Origin: an uncultured Oribacterium sp.
GTDB lineage: Bacteria > Bacillota > Clostridia > Lachnospirales > Lachnospiraceae
Reading direction: 5' to 3'
NCBI GenBank assembly: GCA_946413525.1
Contig: CAMKKZ010000002.1
Coordinates: 1 to 64,000 of the forward strand
DNA length: 64,000 nucleotides
Shown: positions 25,284 to 34,075 of the stretch, piece after piece
Position numbering within the stretch: position 1 is the first letter of the stretch
Layout of the letters: the number at the start of each line of letters is the position of its first letter
Made by a program: the position numbers and the translations under genes
The notes under the pieces: model-generated
What the model saw: the letters and a program-made list of their open reading frames with translations, nothing else
What the model was told of the DNA's origin: nothing
Database searches by the model: none

Positions 25284-26651
25284 CTAGCGAAAACATCTTT
25301 TGATGATCTCAATCACAGTATCCTGTTGCGATTCTGTCATTTTGATATCTGAAGGCAGGCACAATCCCCTTTCAAAAATATCCGTACTCACGGATATTTC
25401 TTCACCACCGGAAATATAAGCATTAGTACGCGCCCTGCCGTTGCCATTTTGGGTGACAAAGACGTTACTCATGAAAAACGGCTGCATATGCATAGGCTTC
25501 CAGATTGGACGACCCTCAGCGTTAAAAGCCGCCATTGCCTCCAGAATCTCTGTTGGACAGGTTTTTCCAGGAACCGTAAGATAAATGGCCATTCTTTCCG
25601 ATCGAGTTGACTCGCACATAGCCTCCCTGTCGATAAGCACACAGGAAAGCCAATAGTTGGAACGGATTTCCTGCCCATCTGCCACACCACCTCCGGTTCG
25701 GGAGTCATCCATTGACGTGCCGTCCGGGTTCATTTTCATTGGCATGCCGAGAAAAGCGTCCCGATACCTCCTGTAAATGCCCTGTTTCTGCATTAGATGC
25801 TTTTCAATATAATTCCACTGCCCACGAATAACGCCGGCAATGACATTGGAAATACGGTAGTTGTACCCAAGCTCCTCATGCTCGTACCAGGGTGCGGCCT
25901 CCCTGCTCTGGGTAGACCATTTCCTGGCCTTATTGGCACTGTATTCATCACGTGTGAGAAGAACCCCGCCTGCGGAGCCTGTGATAATCTTATTTCCGTT
26001 AAAACTCAGCACCCCGTAATCGCCATAGCTTCCGGTTTGCTTTCCGCCTATGGATGCGCCCAGACTTTCTGCCGCATCCTCGATGAGCAGCGCGTTATGC
26101 CGCTCGCAGATTTCCTTGATTTCACGGATTTTTCCAGGCATGCCGTACAAATGAACAAAGACGACCAGTCTGACATCCGGATATAGCTTGAAGGCCTTTT
26201 CCAGCGACTCCGGATCCATATTCCAGGTTTCATATTCGGAATCTATAAAAACAGGCTCACCTCCCTCATAGACTACAGGATTGACTGTTGCCCCAAATGT
26301 CAGATCTGAACAAAATATTTTTTTTCCGAGCAGTGCTCCTCCATAACCGCGGCCGGATGGGGTGCTTATCCCCGTTGAGGATCCATAAAGCACTTCCGCC
26401 GCCAGCTTTACCGCCAGATGAAGGGCTGCGGTGCCGCAGGATAGTGCTACAGCATAAGGCATGTTTGTGAAATCCGCGGTCAGCCTTTCTATTTCATTAA
26501 TATTTTCACCCATCGTTGTCATCCAATTGGAATCATAGGCTTCGCGCATATACTCCATTTCTTCCCCATGCATTGTCGGCGAAGAAAGCAGCGCCCTAGA
26601 TGAAAGTGGTGAAAGATCTGCAAACCTTGAATCTTTCCTGAAATCATGCAT
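25284..26651 (-). CDS. DegT/DnrJ sugar aminotransferase, PglE-like (with catalytic Lys)
   Basis: 455 residues from ATG 26651 (aaaaagg upstream; a TTG at 26687 gives 467). The PLP-ring Asp192 (LLIEDAAESLGA) and the Schiff-base Lys221 (LSFNGNKIITGSAGG) are present. The opening SNWMTTMGENINE and the NGNKIITGSAGG stretch resemble PglE/LegC-type enzymes that aminate C4 of UDP-4-keto-6-deoxy-GlcNAc. No 4,6-dehydratase gene is in the locus, so the keto substrate would have to come from elsewhere. The protein is longer than usual because of inserts near residues 88-106 and 320-345. Its upstream neighbour is a diverged tandem paralog lacking the lysine. Confidence 0.87.
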   Translation of the reverse strand: MHDFRKDSRFADLSPLSSRALLSSPTMHGEEMEYMREAYDSNWMTTMGENINEIERLTADFTNMPYAVALSCGTAALHLAVKLAAEVLYGSSTGISTPSGRGYGGALLGKKIFCSDLTFGATVNPVVYEGGEPVFIDSEYETWNMDPESLEKAFKLYPDVRLVVFVHLYGMPGKIREIKEICERHNALLIEDAAESLGASIGGKQTGSYGDYGVLSFNGNKIITGSAGGVLLTRDEYSANKARKWSTQSREAAPWYEHEELGYNYRISNVIAGVIRGQWNYIEKHLMQKQGIYRRYRDAFLGMPMKMNPDGTSMDDSRTGGGVADGQEIRSNYWLSCVLIDREAMCESTRSERMAIYLTVPGKTCPTEILEAMAAFNAEGRPIWKPMHMQPFFMSNVFVTQNGNGRARTNAYISGGEEISVSTDIFERGLCLPSDIKMTESQQDTVIEIIKRCFR

Positions 26652-26757
26652 ATTATTACCTTTTTCCCGTGACCTTCCCTGCTTCAAACGCCCTCATCCG
26701 TCCTAGGTTGTTCCGGCGCGACACTTCCATAATGCATTTCCCTCGCTTGCTCCCATG

Positions 26758-28257
26758 CTATCCCTGCCTGACCCAGTCCTTTTCATCAAAACAGGCGTGA
26801 ATGATTTCAACGATCCTCTCCTGTTCCTGTTCGGTCATACCCGAGGCTGAAGGTAGGCACAGACCGCAGCGAAATATCTCGCTGCTCACTATGCTTCTAT
26901 CTGTCCCTTCAGAATAGAATATCTCTTTTTCTTTTTCGCTTTCATTTATTACCCATGAATTCCCATTTGAGGCAACGCATACTTGCGATTCTTTAGGCAC
27001 ACTGCAGAAATCTGATGTTGCCAGTGAATACCTTCTGAACGCCGGTTCGCTGTGCAACGGTCTGTATACAGGCGCTGCGTCAGCTCCGAATGCCTTTAAT
27101 GCGTCATAAATCTCCATGGGAGCCGCCGCGCCATGAATGCCGTTATACGAATAGCCATCCTCAATGCGGTCTTCCTGAAAATCAATACCACCTTCAACCG
27201 TCATGCAGGACATTTGGAATGCAGGTTCAGCTCCGTACTGATAAGGCATCATCACGCATAGGCTGTCGTCCAGCGTCTCAAGATATCGATCATATATGGC
27301 TTTTCTTCTCTCAATACAAGATTCCCCATTTTGAAGCTCGTCCAATGCCAAAACTGCCGCAAGCATTCCAGGCCTGTATTCCCGCTCCAGCCATTCATTC
27401 TTATACCATGAAATAGGAGTCGAATCAGAATTAGAATTGGACTGGGAAATAGAGTTGAAATTGGGATTAGAATTAGATTTAAAAACAGGATAGGAATTTG
27501 TTCCCAAAGTTTTTTGCGGCTCTTTTGAAAGAAGGATTACGGCATCGGACATGCCGCCGCCTTGAAATCCCAGGACGCTATAGTCTCCAAAGCTCCCACA
27601 GGGTCGGCCATTCAGCCTGGCTCCCAGACTTTCCGATGCGTCTTCGATGAGAAGTGCTCCATGCGTGCTGCAAATACTCCTGATGTTTTCCGCCTGACAG
27701 GGAAATCCATACGGATGATGCATTATGACAATCTTTGTATCCGGAAAATTCTCAAACGCCTTTTCCAATGCTTCGGGATCCATTCCCCAGTCATCCCAGG
27801 AGGCATCGATAAAGACAGGCTCACCACCCTCATACAATACCGGGTTCACCGTGGAGATCGGCGCAAAATCTGAGACAAACACTTTTCTCCCGAAGAGCTC
27901 TCTGCCTGAAATGCATTCCAAGCTGCCGGAATACATACGATCTTTTCCATTCCCATAAATTTCTGCGGCAGCAAGACGCAGAGCTGTCTGAAGCCCCAAT
28001 GTGGAAGATTTCAGAGCCAGGCCACAATCCATCCCAGCGTAATCAGCAGCTCTCCTCTCCACTTCTTTAATAACGGCAAAATATGATTCTGTCGTCTCGT
28101 CCCACTTATAGCCTCCCAAACATTCCTGTGCTTTTCCGATTTTTCCCCATCCGTGATTCAGGAGGTACGGAGAACAAAGGGATACCTTCCTTTCAAATGG
28201 CTCAATGCCCCTGAATCTCGATTCCTCCTTGATGGAATTCATCGCTGCCTCCGTCAC
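26758..28257 (-). CDS. DegT-family paralog lacking the PLP lysine
   Basis: 499 residues, clearly homologous to the 25284-26651 product along its length (FVSDFAPISTVNPVLYEGGEPVFID; LLIEDASESLGARLNG, GSFGDYSVLGFQ). At the position of the Schiff-base lysine it has Gly235 (GFQGGGMSDA), so normal transaminase chemistry should be impossible. ColD-type dehydratases have His there; this has none. An Asn/Ser-rich low-complexity insert (about 259-281) follows. It may be a regulatory or structural partner of the active paralog or a decaying duplicate, although the frame is fully open. First structural gene of the locus, after a 460-bp leader. Confidence 0.8.
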   Translation of the reverse strand: MTEAAMNSIKEESRFRGIEPFERKVSLCSPYLLNHGWGKIGKAQECLGGYKWDETTESYFAVIKEVERRAADYAGMDCGLALKSSTLGLQTALRLAAAEIYGNGKDRMYSGSLECISGRELFGRKVFVSDFAPISTVNPVLYEGGEPVFIDASWDDWGMDPEALEKAFENFPDTKIVIMHHPYGFPCQAENIRSICSTHGALLIEDASESLGARLNGRPCGSFGDYSVLGFQGGGMSDAVILLSKEPQKTLGTNSYPVFKSNSNPNFNSISQSNSNSDSTPISWYKNEWLEREYRPGMLAAVLALDELQNGESCIERRKAIYDRYLETLDDSLCVMMPYQYGAEPAFQMSCMTVEGGIDFQEDRIEDGYSYNGIHGAAAPMEIYDALKAFGADAAPVYRPLHSEPAFRRYSLATSDFCSVPKESQVCVASNGNSWVINESEKEKEIFYSEGTDRSIVSSEIFRCGLCLPSASGMTEQEQERIVEIIHACFDEKDWVRQG

Positions 28258-28719
28258 TTTCTGTACGTCCTCTCTTAAATATATTTAATTTGTTTTCTGC
28301 TTTCGGGAAGTCACCGCTTATGACATCAGGCATTAGGGCATACCTTCCCCACCCAGGAGAAAGCGGAACTCTCCCCTGATTCCCACAACAATCTGTCCGC
28401 TCCTTTCAACGTCACGAATTCCTCAGCATCCGTCTTCCGGAACTTCTTGTAATCTTTTCGAAAATCCTTGCAAATCCATAAATAGGAAGTCATGCACATT
28501 TGGCGGGCCTGGCCTGTTCAGCTAGTTCCTTCATTGCAGTTCAGGTAATTCCATCCAGACAGTTTTATTCTTTCAATATCTTGCAAAAATTTTCTCCGGA
28601 TAATTTCCTTGAGGCAGTTCTATAGTTCTATAAAAAATTTCCTCCTGGCAATTCATCCTTGTTTTCATGTATTTCAATTAAGTTTATTTCAATAAGCGGA
28701 ATCAAAGCGCCCATGACAA
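28258..28719 (-). promoter_or_regulatory. 462-bp leader between the LoaP-like gene and the first structural gene
   Basis: No gene is visible. Known LoaP-regulated operons have an RNA hairpin in the 5' leader that recruits the protein to RNA polymerase, and such an element would be expected here or just upstream. I could not assign one with confidence by eye. The sequence changes from the GC-richer surroundings of loaP to the AT-rich body of the locus across this stretch. Confidence 0.35.
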
Positions 28720-29250
28720 TCACATTGAATTATTTTCCATCTGGGCGCGCTTTACAAATTCCACTCCCATCCTCACTATGGTTTCCTGCCCCATCAAAGA
28801 AACAGCCACCCCCACCACGCGCTGACGACGGTTCGACCACTTCACCAGGCCTTCCATCCCCTTCATTGGCCCCTCCGTGATAATCAGCTTCTCGCCCAGC
28901 ATATAGCCTTCCGAAGCGCGAATCACATGTTCAGGGCCTCCAAGACGCTTGAGAAAAGCCTCCTCCTCAGGCAGGATCGGTGCAACCTCCTCCCCCACCT
29001 TCAGCACCTTGGCCAGCTCATCGACCTGGCGGAGCCGTATCCTGAAATCATCTACCAGCCCTTCAATAAGCTCGGCAAAAACGTATTTCTGAAACGCAGG
29101 CTCCTCGCCCCGCTCCCATTTTCTACCTTTTCGGAGCAGGCGTTCCACCATCATGACAAAAACATCCTCTCCTGGAATCAGCACGTCCCGGCGGCACTTT
29201 TCAGCTACGGCAAGCTCCCTCAGAGCCTGCACCTGTATCACGTACCACAA
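28720..29250 (-). CDS. loaP: LoaP-type NusG paralog, processive antiterminator of the polysaccharide locus
   Basis: 176 residues. The N-terminal NGN domain starts WYVIQVQALRE, followed by EEAFLKRLGGPEHVIRASEGYMLGEK and the KOW segment ITEGPMKGMEGLVKW, the layout of LoaP/UpxY proteins rather than housekeeping NusG. These travel with RNA polymerase and suppress terminators across long biosynthetic operons. Start is TTG 29250, because ggagg lies 9 nt upstream and the nearby ATG is out of frame. It is the first gene of a leftward run of about 29 kb that contains several internal hairpins, exactly the situation in which LoaP acts. Confidence 0.85.
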   Translation of the reverse strand: MWYVIQVQALRELAVAEKCRRDVLIPGEDVFVMMVERLLRKGRKWERGEEPAFQKYVFAELIEGLVDDFRIRLRQVDELAKVLKVGEEVAPILPEEEAFLKRLGGPEHVIRASEGYMLGEKLIITEGPMKGMEGLVKWSNRRQRVVGVAVSLMGQETIVRMGVEFVKRAQMENNSM

Positions 29251-29576
29251 ATAGTCATGCCTCCTCCCCGCACCGCCCGTTCATCCTTACTCAACCGCCC
29301 TCGCTTTGAAACGACTGTGAGACAGTTTACGTACGCCAAAACATTCGCGGATTGCGGCATTCTGCGAAAGGTCATTTGAAATGTTGAAATGTGGGCTTTC
29401 CCCGGAGGGGTTACCACCTTATCGCACCACTTAAACGAGCAATTTTTCAGTCATTGGGGTATTGTCGTGGATACGCTTCCGAGGCTCCTCCATGGGGAAA
29501 AAGCCGGGTTCAGATGACATTTTAATTACAAATATCTTTCAATTTACTTGCGGCAAGGCATTGATGCATTGATGCG

Positions 29577-29605
29577 TTAATATAGACTTGATTGTCGGTT
29601 GTCAA
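29577..29605 (-). promoter_or_regulatory. Candidate promoter of loaP and the polysaccharide locus
   Basis: Minus strand: perfect TTGACA (29605-29600), then TATTAA (29582-29577) at 17 bp, or TATATT at 15 bp. It lies about 325 bp before the loaP start, so a long leader would be transcribed. This is the best sigma-70-like site in the spacer. Confidence 0.45.
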
Positions 29606-29654
29606 AACCATCACTGAGAAATGACGGACTTCTATCATCTTCGAACAGGTGATG

Positions 29655-29800
29655 ATATCTGACAAGCTGATTTGTTCCGCAAGCGGTTTGTTATGTCAGA
29701 CCTCAATGTAAAAAAAATCTGATCGATGATCCGATTTGTCTCACAAGCAGTTCGCTATGTCAGAATTCAGAGCGGCCAAAACCTACCCTGAAAGATGATC
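29655..29800 (-). repeat. Repeat family A, two tandem copies
   Basis: Two imperfect ~70-bp units, each reading gat(g/c)cGATTTG...CGCAAGCGGTTtG.TATGTCAGA..., followed by an inverted GCGG...CC.C pair. Same unit as at 31385-31515, 46680-46890, 57855-57925, 58040-58105 and within prmC. Confidence 0.6.
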
Positions 29801-29823
29801 TGTTAATTGCCTCCGGGTCAACC

Positions 29824-30966
29824 TTAAAACACGGTCATGATGTCCGAAAGCATATCCATGTATTTTTGCTTTGTCGCTTTTGTCGGATGAACATAGCGAT
29901 CCATGGTAATCCTGACGCTTGAATGACCAAGTATCTCGCTCAGGGTCTTGACGTCAAATCCAAGCTCAACGCATCGCGTGGCAAAAGTGTGCCGAAGGGC
30001 ATGGAAATTCACGTTTTTGATACCGGCTGCGTGAACTGCAGACTTGAAATGGTTTTCCATCGTCCTCGGTTCCACATATTTTTCTTTCTGCCCGGTCAGG
30101 AAATAGGTCTCCTGCGGGCCTTTCATGCTGCACAGAATGGCATGCATTTTTTTCGGTATCTGAATTCTGCGCACAGAACAATCGCTTTTGGGCATTGTAA
30201 TCAGCACTTCCGTCTTGTGTCCTGAGGAATTGGGCGTCTGTATCCTGGCCATGGTTTTTCCAATGAACAATTCCCTTTCATCAAGGCGTATATCTTCCCA
30301 GCGAAGAGCGCAGAGTTCCCCCAGGCGGATGCCCGTGTAAAGGCAGAGGAGTATCCCTATGAGGTCGTTGTCAGTCGAGATATTTTCAATGAGATATTTT
30401 TCCAAAGCATGCTGCTCCTGGAGGCTGAGGACGCGGATTGGCTTGTTCTTATCCTTGATACCAAGCCCCCTGAAAGATGCGGTATGCGCATTTTTCCGAT
30501 CCCTCGCGTATTCCGCAATGCTCCGAAAGACAGAAAGAATGCTTTTCGCACTGCTTCCGGAGATGCCCTTGTTCTCTCGGCCGCCCGTCGTTGTCAGACG
30601 AATGAGCAGCCTTCCAAGATCATCCGTCGTAATTTCATCTATTTTTCTTTCCCCAAAGACGGGAATCAGATGAAGATTCAGGTTGTTACGGTATTTGCAA
30701 AGTGTTGTTTTCTTCAACCTGCTCTCCCTTTCTGCCAGCCATTCGGAAGCCAGAGATGAAAATAACAACGCATTGTCTGGCAAAGACTTTTCTTTTTGAG
30801 ATTCTTCAAGCTTTTTGATAGCCTCCTTCTTCTTTTCCAGGACTTCTTCATAGCTCGCCCCCGATACATAACCGTATCTAATCCGCCCATCTACCTTCTC
30901 CCTGGGATACTTCGCTTCCCATCTTCCATTTTTTCGCCTGTAAATATTATCTCCTTTTCTTGCCAT
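29824..30966 (-). CDS. Tyrosine recombinase / phage-type integrase
   Basis: 380 residues from ATG 30966, which follows a very strong ggggggag site. An N-terminal AP2-like DNA-binding region (KNGRWEAKYPREKVDGRIRYGY), a SAM-like core-binding domain (about 60-150) and the catalytic domain with TGIRLGELCALRW (Arg), HALRHTFATR (His-x-x-Arg) and GHSSVRITMDRYVH (His, Tyr nucleophile) are all present. The complete active site suggests a working enzyme. No excisionase, conjugation or phage genes flank it, so it is not an obvious ICE or prophage. Beside loaP it may invert or mobilise the polysaccharide promoter region. The direct repeats at 31080 and 31141 could be its binding sites. Confidence 0.9.
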   Translation of the reverse strand: MARKGDNIYRRKNGRWEAKYPREKVDGRIRYGYVSGASYEEVLEKKKEAIKKLEESQKEKSLPDNALLFSSLASEWLAERESRLKKTTLCKYRNNLNLHLIPVFGERKIDEITTDDLGRLLIRLTTTGGRENKGISGSSAKSILSVFRSIAEYARDRKNAHTASFRGLGIKDKNKPIRVLSLQEQHALEKYLIENISTDNDLIGILLCLYTGIRLGELCALRWEDIRLDERELFIGKTMARIQTPNSSGHKTEVLITMPKSDCSVRRIQIPKKMHAILCSMKGPQETYFLTGQKEKYVEPRTMENHFKSAVHAAGIKNVNFHALRHTFATRCVELGFDVKTLSEILGHSSVRITMDRYVHPTKATKQKYMDMLSDIMTVF

Positions 30967-31384
30967 TACAAACTCCCCCCTTAATTTTAGAAACAAACAA
31001 ATAATTTGCCGCTGCCCTGTCACAAATAGGACTTCAATGCCTGCAGCATCAAGTCAAAAAATGACAAACCACGCTGATATGTCAGAATGGAAATTCCTAT
31101 GATGTCCATAATTTTGCTTCTTTCAATTTCCACGTTGCCATGTCAGGATGGAAATTCCGACATGTCTGAATTTGACAGCTTATGGAATATAACAAAAGCA
31201 GTCTGTTGTTTGTATAACTGGGATTATCAGGAACGATTTGAATTTGAGCAATTTCAATACAATTGGGCATGGAAATTGGAATAATTGAGGATTTTTATGC
31301 CTTGAACTTCCTGCTGCCTTTGTCTGCGGGCCTGACTAATTGAGTTTTTATTTTCCCGAAAACAAGCAATTCGGATAAATGCTT

Positions 31385-31515
31385 AACTAGCGAACTTGCC
31401 CCGCAGGCGGTTTGCTATGTCAGAATGCAGAGCGGCTAAAAACCACTCTGATAGATGAGCCGATTTGCCCCGCAAGCGGTTCGTTATGTCAGAATTCAAA
31501 GCAGTAAAAAATCTC
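31385..31515 (-). repeat. Repeat family A, two tandem copies
   Basis: Units with cga(a/t)TTGCCCCGCA(g/a)GCGGTT(t/c)G(c/t)TATGTCAGAAT and an inverted CAGAGCGG...CCaCTCTG pair. Nearly the same spacing as the copies at 29655-29800. Confidence 0.65.
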
Positions 31516-31689
31516 TCTGATGGCTGACTGTAATGAATCCAAAATGAATCCGGTGTGCTTCAAAATATCAAAAGATTAGATTCAGAACTTTGAGACTGGA
31601 GTTGTTTTTCACACCTCCATATCCATGCTAAAGGAAGGGAGCTTTTACGTTTTCCCCAAATGAGTTAAATCAATCTTTATCGTTCATAA

Positions 31690-31800
31690 ATGTAGGGAAA
31701 TGCCTTGACACGCTCGCGGGTCGAGGCTAGCCTTCCGGCAACTGAGGGATTTGCGGGTTAAGGCTAGTCTTCCGATGTCTGAGGGACAGAGCCGCTCCAT
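31690..31800 (-). repeat. Diverged copies of repeat family C
   Basis: The complement of the 50-bp unit found at 44021-44216: gccttgac...cgcgggtcgaggctagccttccggcaactgagggA, then a second, more diverged unit (gcgggttaaggctagtcttccg). Shows that family C is dispersed and not only locally amplified. Confidence 0.5.
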
Positions 31801-31849
31801 CTCTCCGGCTGCCCGGATATTTGTCTAGCCCTCCGACGACTGAAGAACA

Positions 31850-32070
31850 GAGAAAAGGGCCGGAAAGAATGAAAGTGGTCGTTCTTTTGCTATGCGGAAG
31901 GCATTTTGGGACGGAGAAAAAGTTCAGAAAGAAGGAAAGTGGTCGTTCTCTTGCTATGCAGAAGGCACTTGGGGACAGAGAAAAAGGCTGGAATGACAGA
32001 ATATGGTTGCCCTTTTGCTGTGTGGTAGCTATCTAAAAACAGCGAAGAAGATCAAAAAGAGATAAAGTGG
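31850..32070 (+). repeat. Imperfect tandem purine-rich repeat of about 65 bp
   Basis: Three or four degenerate units share aagtggtcgttc(t/c)..ttgctatgc.gaaggca.tt.ggga(c)agagaaaaag. The apparent 71-codon frame through it is a by-product of the repeat. Confidence 0.45.
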
Positions 32071-32176
32071 TCGTCCCTTTGATGCACCGGGACTGCCGTT
32101 TAGGTCAAAACAAGCAATATAATGATTGAATAATTACAGACTGGCCTGACGCCAGGCTTTAGGCGAGATTTACTTA

Positions 32177-32205
32177 TTGACAAATTTGGCGGCATGGTGT
32201 AGCTT
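32177..32205 (+). promoter_or_regulatory. Promoter-like site, duplicate of the one before rpn
   Basis: TTGACA, 17 bp (ending ggcggcatggtg), TAGCTT. The spacer resembles that of the site at 32710 (tgcggcatgtgc). No gene follows within 750 bp, so it may be relic or drive a non-coding RNA. Confidence 0.3.
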
Positions 32206-32709
32206 ATAACCTGTTATTTTATGAGTTATTATGTTTTTCGCAGAATGCCGCAATCTGAGATAGCAAATCTAATAAATGTCACTTTTTATGATGATCAATC
32301 CAGATGGTCTCTGTCTCTCATCCACCAACCGCAAATCAAAAATCCTATTCATATTAAAATCCACTTTCAAGAAGATAAATCTCAAACAATGACAAATTAC
32401 AACAAACGCCAAAGTATATTCATCTCGTAACACTGTTATTGGCTGCACGAACATGACTTTATTTGAATTTGCATGACCGCATATGGCTTAACTAACTTCA
32501 TAGGGTCTCATATGCCTTTGCATGACTTCTTTTGTTCAAGGCAAAGCTTGTAATAATGTCGTATACTATAATAGCTATACAGATACCATGATTAAAAATC
32601 CCGTGCATACGAATTCGTCACAAGACTTAGTCAATATCCATTGATCTAATTGTCATGAAGATAAGATGAAAAATAGGATGAAAATTATTTTTGGGAGACT
32701 GAGTTTCAC

Positions 32710-32738
32710 TTGCCAGATTTTGCGGCATGTGCTATGCT
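32710..32738 (+). promoter_or_regulatory. Candidate promoter of the rpn gene
   Basis: TTGCCA (32710-32715), 17-bp spacer, TATGCT (32733-32738), about 230 bp before the rpn start. Confidence 0.4.
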
Positions 32739-32968
32739 TACTATAGCAAGTCGATATTCTTCGGCAGTTTTTCTGCCGTCTCATGCGGTATTCTCCGCTT
32801 TTCCCTTGCTGAAAACGATTTACAAAATGGACACAGCGGGGTACGGAGTTTTTAAGATTCAGTGCCTCCGCACTGCGGCACTTTTCATTACATCAGATTG
32901 CATTGCTTTTCATTACATTGTTTTGCATCACAGGATAATGAAAATGCCAGAACAACAAAAATAATCAC

Positions 32969-34075
32969 ATGACAAAATCGACACATAACACGCAAGAACA
33001 AAAACCAAGTTACGAAGAACTCGAAGCCCGCATCAGGGAACTGGAATGGCAGGCCAAAAACTCCGGCAACAGGGAATACAAATCCCGCCTCTTCTGCTTT
33101 CTTTTCGGCCGGGAAGAAAACAAAGCCTGGACTCTCTCGCTCTACAATGCAATTAATGGAACATCCTATACAGATCCTTCCGCCATCACGATTAACACCA
33201 TCGAAGACGTAGTCTACCTGGGCATGAAGAATGATCTCTCCATTCTCGTATCGGATAACGTAAGCCTGTACCGCACAATGAACGTATATGAACAGCAGTC
33301 TACTTTGAACCCGAACATGCCCATCCGCAGTCTCATGTATGCTGGAAGGTTGTATGACAAATATCTATATATTTCAAAGCGAAACCGATACGGCAAAAAG
33401 CTCATTCCTCTTCCTATTCCGAAACTGGTGACATTCTACAACGGCATAGAAAACCAGGATGACGAATCCGTATTTAATCTTTCCGATGCGTTCCGGGAAG
33501 AAATTCGATGCCGCGTTCTTGAAAAGAACAAGACACTCACCCCGGGAGAAACAGATGCGGAAGTTGACAGGCTTTACCGGGAGGCCGATCCAGATATCCA
33601 GGTAAGAGTGAAAATGGTTAACATAAATTTCGGTCGGAACTCAAAGCTACTGTCAGCTTGCAAGCCCCTTGAGGAATATTCCTGGTTCATTGCCCAAATA
33701 AGGGAGAACAGCATGCCGCCGCCAGACGGCACTCATCCGGATATAGGAGAGGCAATTGACAGCGCGATCCGTGAAATGCCAGACGATTTTCTTATCAAAA
33801 AATTCATTATAGCCAATCAAGCGGAGGTGAAAAACATGTGTCTCACAGAATATGACGAAGAAGAAGTAATGGAAATGTTCAAGGAGGAAGGCAGAGAGGA
33901 GGGCAGAGAGGAAGGCATAAAGGAAGGCATAAAGGAAGAAAAAGAGCGAAGCACAGTGAACCACCTCCGAATGATTATGAGTGCTTTTAAAATCAATTTA
34001 GAAAAAGCAATGGACGTATTGGATATCCCCGGCAATGAACGAAATCAATATAAGGTTCTCATCAATAGTCAATGA
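32969..34075 (+). CDS. Rpn family recombination-promoting nuclease (PD-(D/E)XK)
   Basis: 368 residues. An N-terminal PD-(D/E)XK nuclease domain (KSRLFCFLFGREENKAW; Asp in LGMKNDLSILV; Glu in VYEQQST), then RLYDKYLYISKRNRYGKKLIPLPIPKLVTFYNG as in Rpn proteins, and a charged C-terminal region with the family's repeated EGREEGREEGIKEG. Rpn proteins are DNA nucleases linked to recombination and, in E. coli, to phage defence; there the C-terminal domain is also made separately from an internal start and blocks the nuclease. Here an in-frame ATG at 33713 (residue 249, agggag 6 nt upstream) and another at 33836 (ggagg 8 nt upstream) could do this. A duplicated C-terminal domain gene follows. Confidence 0.85.
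   Translation: MTKSTHNTQEQKPSYEELEARIRELEWQAKNSGNREYKSRLFCFLFGREENKAWTLSLYNAINGTSYTDPSAITINTIEDVVYLGMKNDLSILVSDNVSLYRTMNVYEQQSTLNPNMPIRSLMYAGRLYDKYLYISKRNRYGKKLIPLPIPKLVTFYNGIENQDDESVFNLSDAFREEIRCRVLEKNKTLTPGETDAEVDRLYREADPDIQVRVKMVNINFGRNSKLLSACKPLEEYSWFIAQIRENSMPPPDGTHPDIGEAIDSAIREMPDDFLIKKFIIANQAEVKNMCLTEYDEEEVMEMFKEEGREEGREEGIKEGIKEEKERSTVNHLRMIMSAFKINLEKAMDVLDIPGNERNQYKVLINSQ

Larger units (their letters stand above)
29251..29823. other. 573-bp promoter region between loaP and the recombinase gene
   Basis: Holds the candidate promoter at 29577-29605 and two minus-oriented copies of repeat family A (29655-29800). No open reading frame is convincing. Because a recombinase gene stands at its right edge, it was searched for inverted repeats that would make the promoter invertible; none longer than about 6 bp was seen (atcatc...gatgat at 29634-29656). 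Confidence 0.5.
31024..32968. other. 1.9-kb repeat-rich non-coding region between recombinase and rpn genes
   Basis: No convincing gene. It contains a repeat-B remnant (31029-31058), an 18-bp direct repeat tgtcag(a/g)atggaaattcc at 31080-31097 and 31141-31158, repeat A (31385-31515), diverged repeat C (31690-31800), a tandem purine-rich repeat (31850-32070) and two similar promoter-like sites (32177-32205 and 32710-32738). Small frames of 60-85 codons here lack ribosome sites and run through the repeats. Confidence 0.55.

Noticed and set aside
31821-32036. 71-codon plus-strand frame as a gene
   Set aside because: It runs through an imperfect tandem repeat, has no ribosome site and no recognisable protein features.
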